Shown: positions 7,738 to 15,750 of the stretch, in pieces | Layout of the letters: every line of letters begins with the position of its first letter | Numbering within the stretch: position 1 is the stretch's first letter | NCBI GenBank assembly: GCA_020852965.1 | Contig: JADYZV010000088.1 | Coordinates: 1-40,946 of the forward strand | DNA: 40,946 bases | Origin: Pirellulaceae bacterium | GTDB taxonomy: Bacteria; Planctomycetota; Planctomycetia; Pirellulales; Pirellulaceae | Direction of reading: 5' to 3' | Position numbers and translations under genes: made by a program | The notes under the pieces: model-generated | Database searches by the model: none | What the model saw: the letters and a program-made list of their open reading frames with translations, nothing else | What the model was told of the DNA's origin: nothing

Positions 7738-9647
7738 GATTGCCTCTTAATGTGGCCCGACGCTCCGCCGTCGGATTGCATGTCTTTAATGTGGCCCGAC
7801 GCTCCGCCGTCGGATTGCATGTCTTTAATGTGGCCCGACGCTCCGCCGTCGGATTCCCCCAAGCTCCTATCGTCATCGAGTCGCATCGACAGCAGTGCTT
7901 GCGCCAGCGCTTTGCCCTGTGCATCATTCCTTAGCGCTCGACGCAAGATACCGCGCACAACAAAATTCAATCCGCCTACATTGGGCATTTCATAGCGCTC
8001 GACCGCCAGCACGCCCAACGGCTCAAAGAACTCGGCGACTCGCTCGGGCGTAAGCCACGTTTTCAGCCAAGCATAGTCGTCTGGCTTGCGCACCAGGATA
8101 CCAATATTTGCCGACGTACCCTTATCACCGCTGCGCCCGTAAGCCACATCTGCCAAGCACGTAGCCTGAGAAAGCGTCTTCTCGCTAGTAATCGGCGGCT
8201 CGCTCGACAGACTCTGTTCGTAGCGCAGTTCAGCCGGCGGCCAACTTGCTAACTCACGAAGATCTTCATGCGAATTGGTTGAGGTAAAGAGTTCCACGTG
8301 TGGCTCAGCCAGATCGACTTCGATCAAACAGGGCCAATAACGGAAGACCTCATGCACGCGTGGCCTCCCCTCGGCGTATCCGGTCGTCCCCTGGGGACCG
8401 GCCGTTACCAACGGCATCAACTCGCGAGAAAACTGTTCGGCTGCCGATTTTGATGTTGATTCAACCGCGATGCGCAACACGCACTCAAACAGCTCTTCGG
8501 CGCGCCGCGTTAAATTTTCGGTCGGGACGCTGCCGGCATTGCCGAGGCATTCAACGATTGTATCACGATACTCGTGCCCAGCATCATCGAGTCGTTGTAG
8601 CACCACTTCACCACAAAGCTGGGCTTTACGAACCGCCTGAGGTCCAAAGATAGTTAACGTGCCCGACGCACGGTATCCATCGCGATAGGTCGCGCTGACT
8701 TTTAGCGTCGGGGGGCGTGTCCGCCCTTTGGCACCACGGACTTCCACGCGATTGATTCCCACCTGACCGACTTGCAGACTCAAGAACGAAACGATGACGT
8801 CGGGGCTCAGGTAGTGAGCTGGATCGGCGATCTCATAGAGCAGTTGCTCTTTCACGGTCCGCTCGGTAACGTGACCGCCGGAGCATTCGGATTTGGTGAT
8901 GGTACAACTTCCGTCCTCGGCGATCTCTGCGATCGGGAACCCCAAATGAGTCGGGTCAGGGATGTCTAGCCAGTCGGTGGAGATACCCCCAGTGACTTGA
9001 GTGCCGCATTCGAGCAGATGTCCGGCCACGGTGGCACCGGCGAGTCGATCCCAGTCGTCGAGCTTCCAATCAAACGCATACACGCAGCAGGCCGCGACCA
9101 TCGAAGGATCTGCGACTCGACCGGTGATGACGATATCCGCTCCTGCGTTTAGGGCTTGCACGATACCCTGGCAACCCAAGTACGCATTGGCCGTAACTAA
9201 TCGCGATTGAACTTGCGACAGTGGTTGCATTGAGTCCAAGTTCGCGAAGAGCTCGCACGTTCCATCGTCGGCTTGGAGAAGAGTCAACACGTCGTCGCCG
9301 CTGACCACGCCGATCTTCAATGGTCGACAGCCTGCGCGCTCCATCGCGGCCATACAGGCTTCAGCACAGGCCAACGGGTTGAGGCCGCCGGCGTTGACAA
9401 CCAAGCGGCATCGACCGCCAGAGGACCAATAGTCGGCCAAGCCGCTAACGACATCCACAAAGTCGCGTGCGTAGCCCAAGCGGGGATCGCGCTCACGCTG
9501 GACGGCCAGGATCGACAACGAGACTTCGGCTAGGTAGTCCATCGTCAGGAAATCTAACTCGGGCTCCTGCGCCAACAGTTCGCGTGCGGCAGTGGGGCGA
9601 TCACCCCAGAAAGCTTGCGCATTGCCAACACGAATCATAGTTTTCAC
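7734..9647 (-). CDS. AtuA family (DUF1446) acyclic terpene utilisation-like protein
   Basis: The product is 637 aa. The first ~450 residues match the DUF1446/AtuA core, including NAGGLNPLACAEACMAAM and ITGRVADPSMVAACCVYAF. A smaller C-terminal module follows (about 495-590, CLADVAYGRSGDKGTSANIG). AtuA is encoded in terpene and leucine-type degradation clusters, but its reaction is not established as far as I know. The gene overlaps both neighbours by 4 bp, giving a tightly coupled operon with the carboxyltransferase and acyl-CoA synthetase. The last ~40 residues are odd: three copies of a 13-residue unit (SDGGASGHIKDMQ) encoded by a 39-bp repeat, which look like insertions beyond the natural end. 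Confidence 0.9.
   Translation of the reverse strand: MKTMIRVGNAQAFWGDRPTAARELLAQEPELDFLTMDYLAEVSLSILAVQRERDPRLGYARDFVDVVSGLADYWSSGGRCRLVVNAGGLNPLACAEACMAAMERAGCRPLKIGVVSGDDVLTLLQADDGTCELFANLDSMQPLSQVQSRLVTANAYLGCQGIVQALNAGADIVITGRVADPSMVAACCVYAFDWKLDDWDRLAGATVAGHLLECGTQVTGGISTDWLDIPDPTHLGFPIAEIAEDGSCTITKSECSGGHVTERTVKEQLLYEIADPAHYLSPDVIVSFLSLQVGQVGINRVEVRGAKGRTRPPTLKVSATYRDGYRASGTLTIFGPQAVRKAQLCGEVVLQRLDDAGHEYRDTIVECLGNAGSVPTENLTRRAEELFECVLRIAVESTSKSAAEQFSRELMPLVTAGPQGTTGYAEGRPRVHEVFRYWPCLIEVDLAEPHVELFTSTNSHEDLRELASWPPAELRYEQSLSSEPPITSEKTLSQATCLADVAYGRSGDKGTSANIGILVRKPDDYAWLKTWLTPERVAEFFEPLGVLAVERYEMPNVGGLNFVVRGILRRALRNDAQGKALAQALLSMRLDDDRSLGESDGGASGHIKDMQSDGGASGHIKDMQSDGGASGHIKRQS
7751..7855 (+). 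repeat. Palindromic repeat, three copies, inside atuA-like 3' end
   Basis: Three identical 27-bp units (7751-7777, 7790-7816, 7829-7855) with a period of 39 bp, joined by the same 12-bp linker. Each unit contains CCGACG-CTCCGC-CGTCGG, a 6-bp stem with a 6-nt loop. They lie in the coding frame of the minus-strand AtuA-family gene, and the 13-codon period keeps that frame open. The same unit recurs at 15529-15736, 33613-33703 and 40073-40173. Confidence 0.9.
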
Positions 9648-11230
9648 ACTTCTGCCTTAAAACTACAGTTGTTCACGAATGAGTTTTGAGGAACGAGCGA
9701 CAATGCGGAGGACAACCACTGACGCGTCTCGTGCGGAGTGATAATTGCGTCGACCCAGCCACGAGCTGCCCCGTAGCGAATGTCCGTCTGCTCAGCATAG
9801 CGGCTGCGGAGCGATTCTCGCAGCTCGTCGATCGCTTCTGCCGATAGTTTGATACCAGTTTTCTCTGCATCGCGAACACGCAATGAGAGCATGGTGTCGG
9901 CCGCTTGATTACCACCCATGACGGCAAAGCGCGCATTGGGCCACGCGAGAATCAAGGCCGGATCATAGGCTCGGCCACACAACGCATAGTTGCCGGCACC
10001 GTGCGAACTGCCGACGATGACCGTAAACTTGGGGACAGTGGCGACGCTCATGGCATGTACCAATTGCGCGCCCAAGCGAATGATGCCCGACTGTTCGGCC
10101 TGTTTGCCAACCATGAACCCTTGTACGTCTTGAATAAATATCAGTGGCAGGCGCGTCTGATCACAATCCAAAACAAAGCGGGCCGCCTTCTCCGCTGCAT
10201 CGCCGTAAAGTACCCCACCAATCTGAACCTCCCCATGCGCGGATTTCGAGCGGCAGCGTTGATTGGCTACGATGCCTGCGGGCATCCCTCCGATACGGGC
10301 ATAGGCAGTGACGACGGACTTGCCGTAGTCGGTGCGAAATTCTTGCAAGCTGTCCGCATCCACGATGCAGTTGAGCAAATCGCGCGCATCGTACTCACCG
10401 CGTCCATCGGCAGGCACCAGGTCATAGATATCGTGGGGATTGCGTTGTGGGGCCCTGTCAGGCACATCCTCCGATCGCTTGGGGAGTAGGCCAAGCAAGC
10501 TGCGCAGTCGAGACAAACAGGCCGCGTCATCCGGCTCATGAAAGTCGACGGTGCCGCTGAGTTGCGAGTGCATGGTGGCCCCGCCCAATTCCTCTGGATC
10601 GGCAGTCTGGCCGATGGCCGCTTTGACAAGCGCTGGGCCTGCCAGGCAAAGCTGGCTTCCTTCCGTCATCAGGATTTTATCGCACAATACGGGAAGGTAC
10701 GCACCACCCGCAACACAGTTGCCCATCACCGCCGCGTATTGTGGAATCCCTTCGGCAGAGAGAATCGCGTTATTGCGAAAGATTCTGCCAAAGTCGTCTT
10801 CGTCTGGAAAGATCTCATCTTGCAGAGGTAGGAAGACACCTGCCGAGTCCATTAAATAGACGAGAGGCAATCGTAGGCGATGCGCGATCTTCTGAGCGCG
10901 GATCAATTTCTTGACCGATTGCGGAAACATGGCTCCCGCTTTGACCGTGGCGTCGTTGGCCACGATCATGCAGGGTTGCTGGCTGATCCAGCCGATGCCC
11001 GACACGACACCCGCTGCAGGGACCTCACCCCACTCGGGATACATATTGTGAGCTGCCCACAGGCCGAGTTCAAAAAAAGTTCGGTCTTGGTCGAGCAATA
11101 ACGACAGACGCTCGCGCACCGGCAGTCGTCCCAGTTTGCGCTGTCGTTCAGCGCCCGACTGGCCGCCGCCCTGCATCAGAACTTGCTCTTGCTCGCGGAT
11201 GAATTGTTCGAGCTCACGCAATGTGGTCAC
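9644..11230 (-). CDS. Acyl-CoA carboxylase carboxyltransferase (beta) subunit
   Basis: A 528-aa biotin-dependent carboxyltransferase that moves CO2 from carboxybiotin to an acyl-CoA. Two crotonase-like halves are visible. The N-terminal half has GNCVAGGAYLPVLCDKILM and GPALVKAAIGQ. The C-terminal half has SSHGAGNYALCGRAYDP and WPNARFAVMGGNQAA. The latter pattern is typical of methylcrotonyl-CoA and geranyl-CoA carboxylases rather than acetyl- or propionyl-CoA carboxylases. The length fits that family. It is the first gene of the operon with the AtuA-family gene (4-bp overlap) and the acyl-CoA synthetase. No biotin carboxylase or biotin carrier subunit is encoded in the window. The exact substrate is unknown. 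Confidence 0.92.
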   Translation of the reverse strand: MTTLRELEQFIREQEQVLMQGGGQSGAERQRKLGRLPVRERLSLLLDQDRTFFELGLWAAHNMYPEWGEVPAAGVVSGIGWISQQPCMIVANDATVKAGAMFPQSVKKLIRAQKIAHRLRLPLVYLMDSAGVFLPLQDEIFPDEDDFGRIFRNNAILSAEGIPQYAAVMGNCVAGGAYLPVLCDKILMTEGSQLCLAGPALVKAAIGQTADPEELGGATMHSQLSGTVDFHEPDDAACLSRLRSLLGLLPKRSEDVPDRAPQRNPHDIYDLVPADGRGEYDARDLLNCIVDADSLQEFRTDYGKSVVTAYARIGGMPAGIVANQRCRSKSAHGEVQIGGVLYGDAAEKAARFVLDCDQTRLPLIFIQDVQGFMVGKQAEQSGIIRLGAQLVHAMSVATVPKFTVIVGSSHGAGNYALCGRAYDPALILAWPNARFAVMGGNQAADTMLSLRVRDAEKTGIKLSAEAIDELRESLRSRYAEQTDIRYGAARGWVDAIITPHETRQWLSSALSLVPQNSFVNNCSFKAEV

Positions 11231-11385
11231 AGGCGCGCCTTAGGGAGAAATGATGGAGAGTACGGATGGAACTGTCGTCATGATGATAAGTACCAACACG
11301 CAATATTGTTGCGGTTCGAGCGACCCTTGGAAGTAATTAATCTAATTATAGTCTGAGTAAACAATTTACGGCGACGCGTGCAATC

Positions 11386-11718
11386 GTTTAACGCCGAGAC
11401 GGAGCAGGACGCAGATGCACAAGGCAAGTTGATCAGCGGGTGAGGCGCTGACGAACCACAGCACATGACAAAGCGCTTTCGCGGCCTGCGCAGGCGACGG
11501 CACCTACGACAGCCACCTGCTACGCGCACACGCGGCTGGCAAACACAGCCCATAGACCCTCTCTCCGGAAGTCTTGTGGCTAGGGCTAGTCGAATCCGCT
11601 GCTGACTGCGCCTGCGTAGTCGGCACTCTCGCACTGGTTCAGCCTACAAAGCTGCGCAGCAACACTCCATTATAGACATCACCCATGATCCTCCGACTAC
11701 TCCGGCTAGTTGTTAAAC
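11386..11718 (-). repeat. Inverted full-length copy of the 332-bp element
   Basis: It begins GTTTAACGCCGAG and ends GGCTAGTTGTTAAAC, matching the ends of 397-728 in reverse orientation, and is 333 bp against 332 bp. The best-conserved interior is the GC-rich palindromic core at about 11481-11523, which is the reverse complement of 592-636. Other patches agree, such as CAACACTCC near the right end. The sequence has diverged much more than the two units at 249-889 have from each other. Confidence 0.75.
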
Positions 11719-11779
11719 AATGTACGTCGGCTCGATGGGGAAATGTGAATGGGAGAAGCGTGTCTACTTTGAAAACTCG

Positions 11780-11807
11780 TTCACCAGTGAGGCAAGCTCA
11801 CGGGGGT
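11780..11807 (+). repeat. 28-bp element shared with 33441-33468
   Basis: TTCACCAGTGAGGCAAGCTC and the following ACGGGGGT match the reverse complement of 33441-33468 with three mismatches over 28 bp. In the 33441 copy a short stem GCGAG/CTCGC is perfect. It appears to be a third dispersed repeat family. Confidence 0.65.
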
Positions 11808-11993
11808 CCATGCGAGCGAGCGGGTCCATGCGAGCGAGCGGGTCCATGCGAGCGAGCGGGTCCATGCGAGCGAACGGGTCCATGCGAGCGAACGGGTCCA
11901 TGCGAGCGAACGGGTCCATGAGAGCGAATGGGTCCATGAGAGCGAACGGGGCTATGCAAAGTGAATGGGGCCATGCGAAGCGAATAGATCCAT
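11804..11993. repeat. 18-bp tandem repeat overlapping prpD 3' end
   Basis: The unit is GGGTCCATGCGAGCGAGC, 18 bp. About eight regular copies run to roughly 11948, with a consistent change of AGC to AAC after the first copies. They are followed by two or three degenerate copies (GGGGCTATGCAAAG..., GGGGCCATGCGAAG...) reaching about 11993. The degenerate copies overlap the minus-strand prpD gene and supply its last codons and its stop. Confidence 0.85.
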
Positions 11994-13421
11994 GAATTCC
12001 GAGACTCGTAGCTCTGGAAAAGTTGGATCGTCGATCATCAAGGCCAATAGCCTATCTACTCGTGCAGAAGCAAAACATGTACTTGCATTTTGACGAAATT
12101 TTTCTTGCAACGGAATGAGCGATTCGCTTCTGCGACGGCGATGCCCCAATGGGAACTCGACTTCGACGCTATCGCTGTTGGAACCATCCTCAAACAGAAC
12201 TTCGATGCGATTGGCTATCGAACGTTTATCGGGATGCAAGTAGTCGCGCGAGTAGCGAGGGTCTTCACGGACAACCATTTTGTCGCGCAGTTGATCGATT
12301 CTGGCGTCCGCGGCTGCGGCGTCCTGGTAGTGCTCTGCGGTCAAGTTTCCGTGGAGCAGGGCAACTGTCACGATGTACTGCAAGCAGTGGTCGCGATCGG
12401 CGGGGCTGGTCAGCGGGCCACGCTTGTCAATGATGCGCATGGCAGACTCTTGAGTGTGGATGCGGATTTCGCGAATGGAGTCTAAGCGTTGGATGACTTG
12501 GGGGTGTAGGGCGATAGCAGCTTCGGCGGCGGTCTGCGCGTGAAACTCGGCAGGGAAGGAGACCTTCAACAGAATGTTCGACATTACGTAGTCATGGAGT
12601 GCTCGGCTGAGCACAATTGGCTTTCCGTCGAGCATTGTATCGTGGAAGCCCCACTGCGGTGCAGTAAGCGCGGTGGCGTAACCGGTTTCACCGGTCATGG
12701 TCCACAGCGCCAATTGAACCGCTCGCTGCGTCGCATCGCCAGCCGCCCAACTCTTGCGCGACCCGGTATTGGGCGCGTGCCGATAGGTTCGCAAAGCGCC
12801 TCCGTCGAGCCAAGCTTGGCTGACGGCAGAGGCAATTTGATCTGGAGTCCCTCCAAGGAGTGAACAGGCTACTGCGGTCGAAGCCACGCGAACCAATAGC
12901 ACGTGGTCGAGCCCAATACGATTGAAGGAATTTTCAAGCGCTAAAACACCTTGGATTTCATAAGCTTTGATGGCGGCGTCTAAAACGTCGCGCATGGTCC
13001 ATTGGCGATTGGGCTGCCAGGCATTGTCGGGATTACGGTCCAGATAGTCGGTCAGCGCCAGAATGGCCCCAAAGTTATCGGAGGGATGTCCCCACTCGGC
13101 AGCCAGCCACGTGTCGTTGTAGTCCAACCAGCGGATAGCACAAGCGATATTGAACGCAGCCTTGACCGGTTCCAATTGCCAATCGGTACCAGCCACTCGC
13201 GCACCGTTTGTTAAACTAGCCCCTGGGACGACTGGTCCCATCAGTTTGGTACAAGCCGGATACTGGAGCGCCAGCAAGCCACATCCCAAGCTATCGAGCA
13301 AGCACAGCCGCGCGGTTTCCAACGCCTCGGTTCCAAAGTCCGCTCGGCTTGAAGCATAGTGAGCAATGTCAACCATCACGGCATCGTAGTCGCGAGCGGT
13401 TTGAATCGGTGCGTGTTCCAT
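11952..13421 (-). CDS. prpD: 2-methylcitrate dehydratase (MmgE/PrpD family)
   Basis: A 489-aa cytoplasmic enzyme that dehydrates 2-methylcitrate in the methylcitrate cycle of propionyl-CoA oxidation. Family signatures are DSLGCGLLALQYPAC (about 48-62), FNIACAIRWLDYNDTW and AAEWGHPSDNFGAILAL, which are diagnostic of PrpD over generic MmgE proteins. Length is close to the usual ~480-490 aa. It diverges from prpB across a 95-bp gap, placing it with prpB and prpC in one functional cluster. The final dozen residues (MDLFASHGPIHFA) come from degenerate copies of the adjacent 18-bp tandem repeat, so the natural C-terminus has been replaced or extended. Confidence 0.92.
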   Translation of the reverse strand: MEHAPIQTARDYDAVMVDIAHYASSRADFGTEALETARLCLLDSLGCGLLALQYPACTKLMGPVVPGASLTNGARVAGTDWQLEPVKAAFNIACAIRWLDYNDTWLAAEWGHPSDNFGAILALTDYLDRNPDNAWQPNRQWTMRDVLDAAIKAYEIQGVLALENSFNRIGLDHVLLVRVASTAVACSLLGGTPDQIASAVSQAWLDGGALRTYRHAPNTGSRKSWAAGDATQRAVQLALWTMTGETGYATALTAPQWGFHDTMLDGKPIVLSRALHDYVMSNILLKVSFPAEFHAQTAAEAAIALHPQVIQRLDSIREIRIHTQESAMRIIDKRGPLTSPADRDHCLQYIVTVALLHGNLTAEHYQDAAAADARIDQLRDKMVVREDPRYSRDYLHPDKRSIANRIEVLFEDGSNSDSVEVEFPLGHRRRRSESLIPLQEKFRQNASTCFASARVDRLLALMIDDPTFPELRVSEFMDLFASHGPIHFA

Positions 13422-13458
13422 AATACCTTTAGTCTTCCTTCAGAAAATAGGCTCCGCT

Positions 13459-13487
13459 ACGACAGCCTTTCGCAACTATTGTATAGT
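13459..13487 (+). promoter_or_regulatory. Candidate sigma70-type promoter for prpBC
   Basis: ACGACA (13459-13464) and TATAGT (13482-13487) are separated by 17 bp and lie 29 bp upstream of the prpB start, in the 95-bp gap between divergent prpD and prpB. Match quality is moderate; planctomycete promoter consensus is poorly known. Confidence 0.35.
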
Positions 13488-13516
13488 ATGTGCTTACTTT
13501 TTGTTAAAGGGGAACG

Positions 13517-14410
13517 ATGGTCGAGCTAAGTCCTGGTCGTCAATTTCGCGATGCGCTCAGCAGCGAGCGTCCGTTGCAGATTGCGGGTGCCATCAACGCC
13601 TATTCGGCCATGCAAGCCGAGCGAGCTGGCTTCAAGGCAATCTATCTGTCAGGTGCTGGCGTGGCCAACGCGTCGTGCGGCTTGCCCGATCTGGGTGCTA
13701 CCAATTTAAACGACGTCTTGCAGGACGCCTCGCGCATTACTGCCGCATGTGCGTTGCCACTACTTGTGGATATCGATACCGGCTGGGGGAGCGAGCTCTG
13801 TATCCAACGCGCCATCCGCGAATTGGAACGCGCTGGAGTGGCGGGCGTCCATTTGGAAGACCAAATCTCAGCCAAACGCTGCGGTCATCGCCCAGGAAAG
13901 CAGTTGGTCGACACGCAAGAAATGCAGGCGAGATTGCGCGCGGCAGTCGCCGCGCGTCGCAATTCTGAATTTGTCATCATGGCGCGCACCGACGCTGTGA
14001 GTGTCGAAGGGCTCGAATCGGCTATTGAGCGCGCGCAGGCATACGCAGCCGTAGGTGCCGACATGATTTTTGCCGAAGCGATTGAGACACTCGAAGACTT
14101 CCGGCGAGTCTGTCGGTCGCTCGATGCTCCCGTCCTGGCGAATATGACCGAGTTTGGTCGCACGCCGGCATTCAACTTGGACGAACTCCGGTCGGTGGGA
14201 GTCCGCATGGCGCTCTATCCCTTGACCGCGTTCCGAGCCATGAACGCAGCGGCCAAGTTGACTTACGAAACCATTCGTCAGCAGGGGACGCAGGCAGCCA
14301 TTCTCGATACCCTGCAAACTCGAGAACAACTGTATGAAGTGCTCGATTATCACGCCGCTGAACAACGAATGGATGAACGATTGGATAAACAAGGAGAGCG
14401 TCATGGGTAA
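13517..14410 (+). CDS. prpB: 2-methylisocitrate lyase
   Basis: A 297-aa member of the isocitrate lyase/PEP mutase superfamily that splits 2-methylisocitrate to pyruvate and succinate. The catalytic-loop motif KRCGH is at 120-124 with catalytic C122. The Mg-binding segment VDIDTGWG is at 84-91, and GVHLEDQ and ARTDA are also in place. Length is typical of PrpB. ATG 13517 follows a strong AAGGGGA Shine-Dalgarno. The gene ends inside the start of prpC (8-bp overlap), so both are translationally coupled. Together with prpD this completes the lyase step of the methylcitrate cycle. Confidence 0.95.
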   Translation: MVELSPGRQFRDALSSERPLQIAGAINAYSAMQAERAGFKAIYLSGAGVANASCGLPDLGATNLNDVLQDASRITAACALPLLVDIDTGWGSELCIQRAIRELERAGVAGVHLEDQISAKRCGHRPGKQLVDTQEMQARLRAAVAARRNSEFVIMARTDAVSVEGLESAIERAQAYAAVGADMIFAEAIETLEDFRRVCRSLDAPVLANMTEFGRTPAFNLDELRSVGVRMALYPLTAFRAMNAAAKLTYETIRQQGTQAAILDTLQTREQLYEVLDYHAAEQRMDERLDKQGERHG

Positions 14411-15521
14411 CAAACCGGCAGGGGGACTCGAGGGAGTCATCGCGGGTCAAACGCGACTGAGCACCGTTGGCGTAGATGGGGTGGGATTAACCTATCTTGG
14501 CTATTCGATCGAAGATTTAGCCGCGCATGCCGAATTCGAGGAAGTCGCATTTCTCCTGCTGTATGGGCACTTGCCCACTCGGGATGAATTGATGCAATTC
14601 AAAGCGCGGCTAGCCAGCGCGCGCAGCATTCCGCCCAGCCTGAAGAGCGTGCTTGAGCAGTTACCTGGCTCGGCGCATCCCATGGACGTATTGAGGACCG
14701 GTTGTTCCGCGTTGGGAGTGCTAGAGCCGGAAGTTGACTTTGCTGATCAGCACCGAGCGGCCGAACGATTGTTGGCTTGCATGCCATCGCTGTTGGTCTA
14801 TTGGTATCACTTTCAAACATCGGGAAGGCGGATCGAAGTGGAGGTGGATGCCGATTCCATCGCGGATCACTTTCTGCATTTGCTGCATGGTCGGCCCGCC
14901 AGCGAGCAACATCGGCGGGCGATGCATGTCGCACTGATTTTGTATGCCGAACACGAGTTCAACGCCTCGACCTTTGCCGCACGCATCGTAGCCTCGACAC
15001 TCTCCGACTATCATTCAGCGATTACTGCGGGCATTGGTGCGTTGCGTGGCCCGTTGCATGGAGGAGCCAACGAGGCCGCCATGGAGTTGATCGATCAATT
15101 TCAGGATCCAGATAGCGCCGAGGGGAGTTTGCTGGAGATGCTGGCAGGCAAGCAAAAGATCATGGGCTTTGGTCATCGCGTTTACAAGCAGTGCGATCCC
15201 CGCTCCGACATCATTCAGAAGTGGTCCAAACAGTTGTGTGAGGCAGCGGGCCAACAGCGACTGTATTCCGTATCCGAGCGGATTGAGCAAGTCATGCGGC
15301 GCGAAAAGCGGATGTTCCCCAACCTCGATTTTTACAGCGCATCGGCGTTTCGATGTTTGGACATTCCAACCGCTATGTTTACACCATTGTTCGTTTTATC
15401 GCGCATTACGGGGTGGTCGGCTCACATCTTTGAGCAGCGAGGGGACAACCGTCTGATACGCCCTGCCGCAGAATATATTGGGCCCGCCGCACGACCTTGG
15501 CTGCCGGTTGATGAACGATGA
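14403..15521 (+). CDS. prpC: 2-methylcitrate synthase / citrate synthase family
   Basis: It condenses propionyl-CoA with oxaloacetate. I prefer ATG 14403 (372 aa) over the upstream in-frame ATG 14334, because AAGGAG lies at 14391-14396 and family homology begins with GGLEGVIAGQT. Catalytic residues of citrate synthases are visible: H219 in GPLHGGAN, H258 in GFGHRVYK and D309 in NLDFYS. The short length and the position directly after prpB (8-bp overlap) favour methylcitrate synthase over a housekeeping citrate synthase, but many such enzymes accept both acyl-CoAs. The stop is followed within 10 bp by a palindromic repeat cluster. Confidence 0.93.
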   Translation: MGNKPAGGLEGVIAGQTRLSTVGVDGVGLTYLGYSIEDLAAHAEFEEVAFLLLYGHLPTRDELMQFKARLASARSIPPSLKSVLEQLPGSAHPMDVLRTGCSALGVLEPEVDFADQHRAAERLLACMPSLLVYWYHFQTSGRRIEVEVDADSIADHFLHLLHGRPASEQHRRAMHVALILYAEHEFNASTFAARIVASTLSDYHSAITAGIGALRGPLHGGANEAAMELIDQFQDPDSAEGSLLEMLAGKQKIMGFGHRVYKQCDPRSDIIQKWSKQLCEAAGQQRLYSVSERIEQVMRREKRMFPNLDFYSASAFRCLDIPTAMFTPLFVLSRITGWSAHIFEQRGDNRLIRPAAEYIGPAARPWLPVDER

Positions 15522-15528
15522 TAGGAAT

Positions 15529-15736
15529 GTGGCCCGACGCTCCGCCGTCGGTTTTGGCTGACAGATGCAGAACCGACGCGGAGCGTCGAGCCACATTGAG
15601 GAATAAGTTCCGTCAAAACCGACGCGGAGCGTCGAGCCACATTAAGGAATAAGTTCCGTCAAAACCGACGCGGAGCGTCGGGCCACATTGAGGAATAAGT
15701 ACAGTCAGAACCGACGGCGGAGCGTCGGGCCACATT
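15529..15736. repeat. Five palindromic repeat units in two stem variants
   Basis: One unit points forward (15529-15554) and four are inverted (15571-15597, 15617-15643, 15663-15689, 15709-15736). The inverted ones sit in a 46-47-bp tandem unit beginning RAGGAATAAGT. Three of them carry the compact form CGACGC-GGA-GCGTCG, lacking one G, while the outer two carry CCGACG-N6-CGTCGG. Forward and inverted units can also pair with each other into a long hairpin between prpC and the SDR gene. Confidence 0.88.
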
Positions 15737-15750
15737 AAAAGGAACGATGA

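Larger units (their letters stand above)
11231..11951. other. Gene-free region holding two repeat families
   Basis: Between the carboxyltransferase start and the prpD stop I see no gene. The stretch holds an inverted full-length copy of the 332-bp element (11386-11718), a 28-bp element shared with 33441-33468, and an 18-bp tandem array from 11804. Open frames of GSMRAS repeats on the plus strand are products of that array. The carboxyltransferase promoter should lie in 11231-11385, but I cannot place it with confidence. Confidence 0.7.

Noticed and set aside
7751-7855. CRISPR array
   Set aside because: Spacers are only 12 bp and identical to each other, repeats are palindromic and dispersed, and no cas genes are present.
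11685-11995. Open frames encoding GSMRAS-type repeat proteins
   Set aside because: They are products of the 18-bp tandem array, open in two frames, with no Shine-Dalgarno, and they overlap prpD.
13501-13968. Alternative 155-codon frame over prpB
   Set aside because: It is a shadow of prpB, whose catalytic motifs fix the correct frame.
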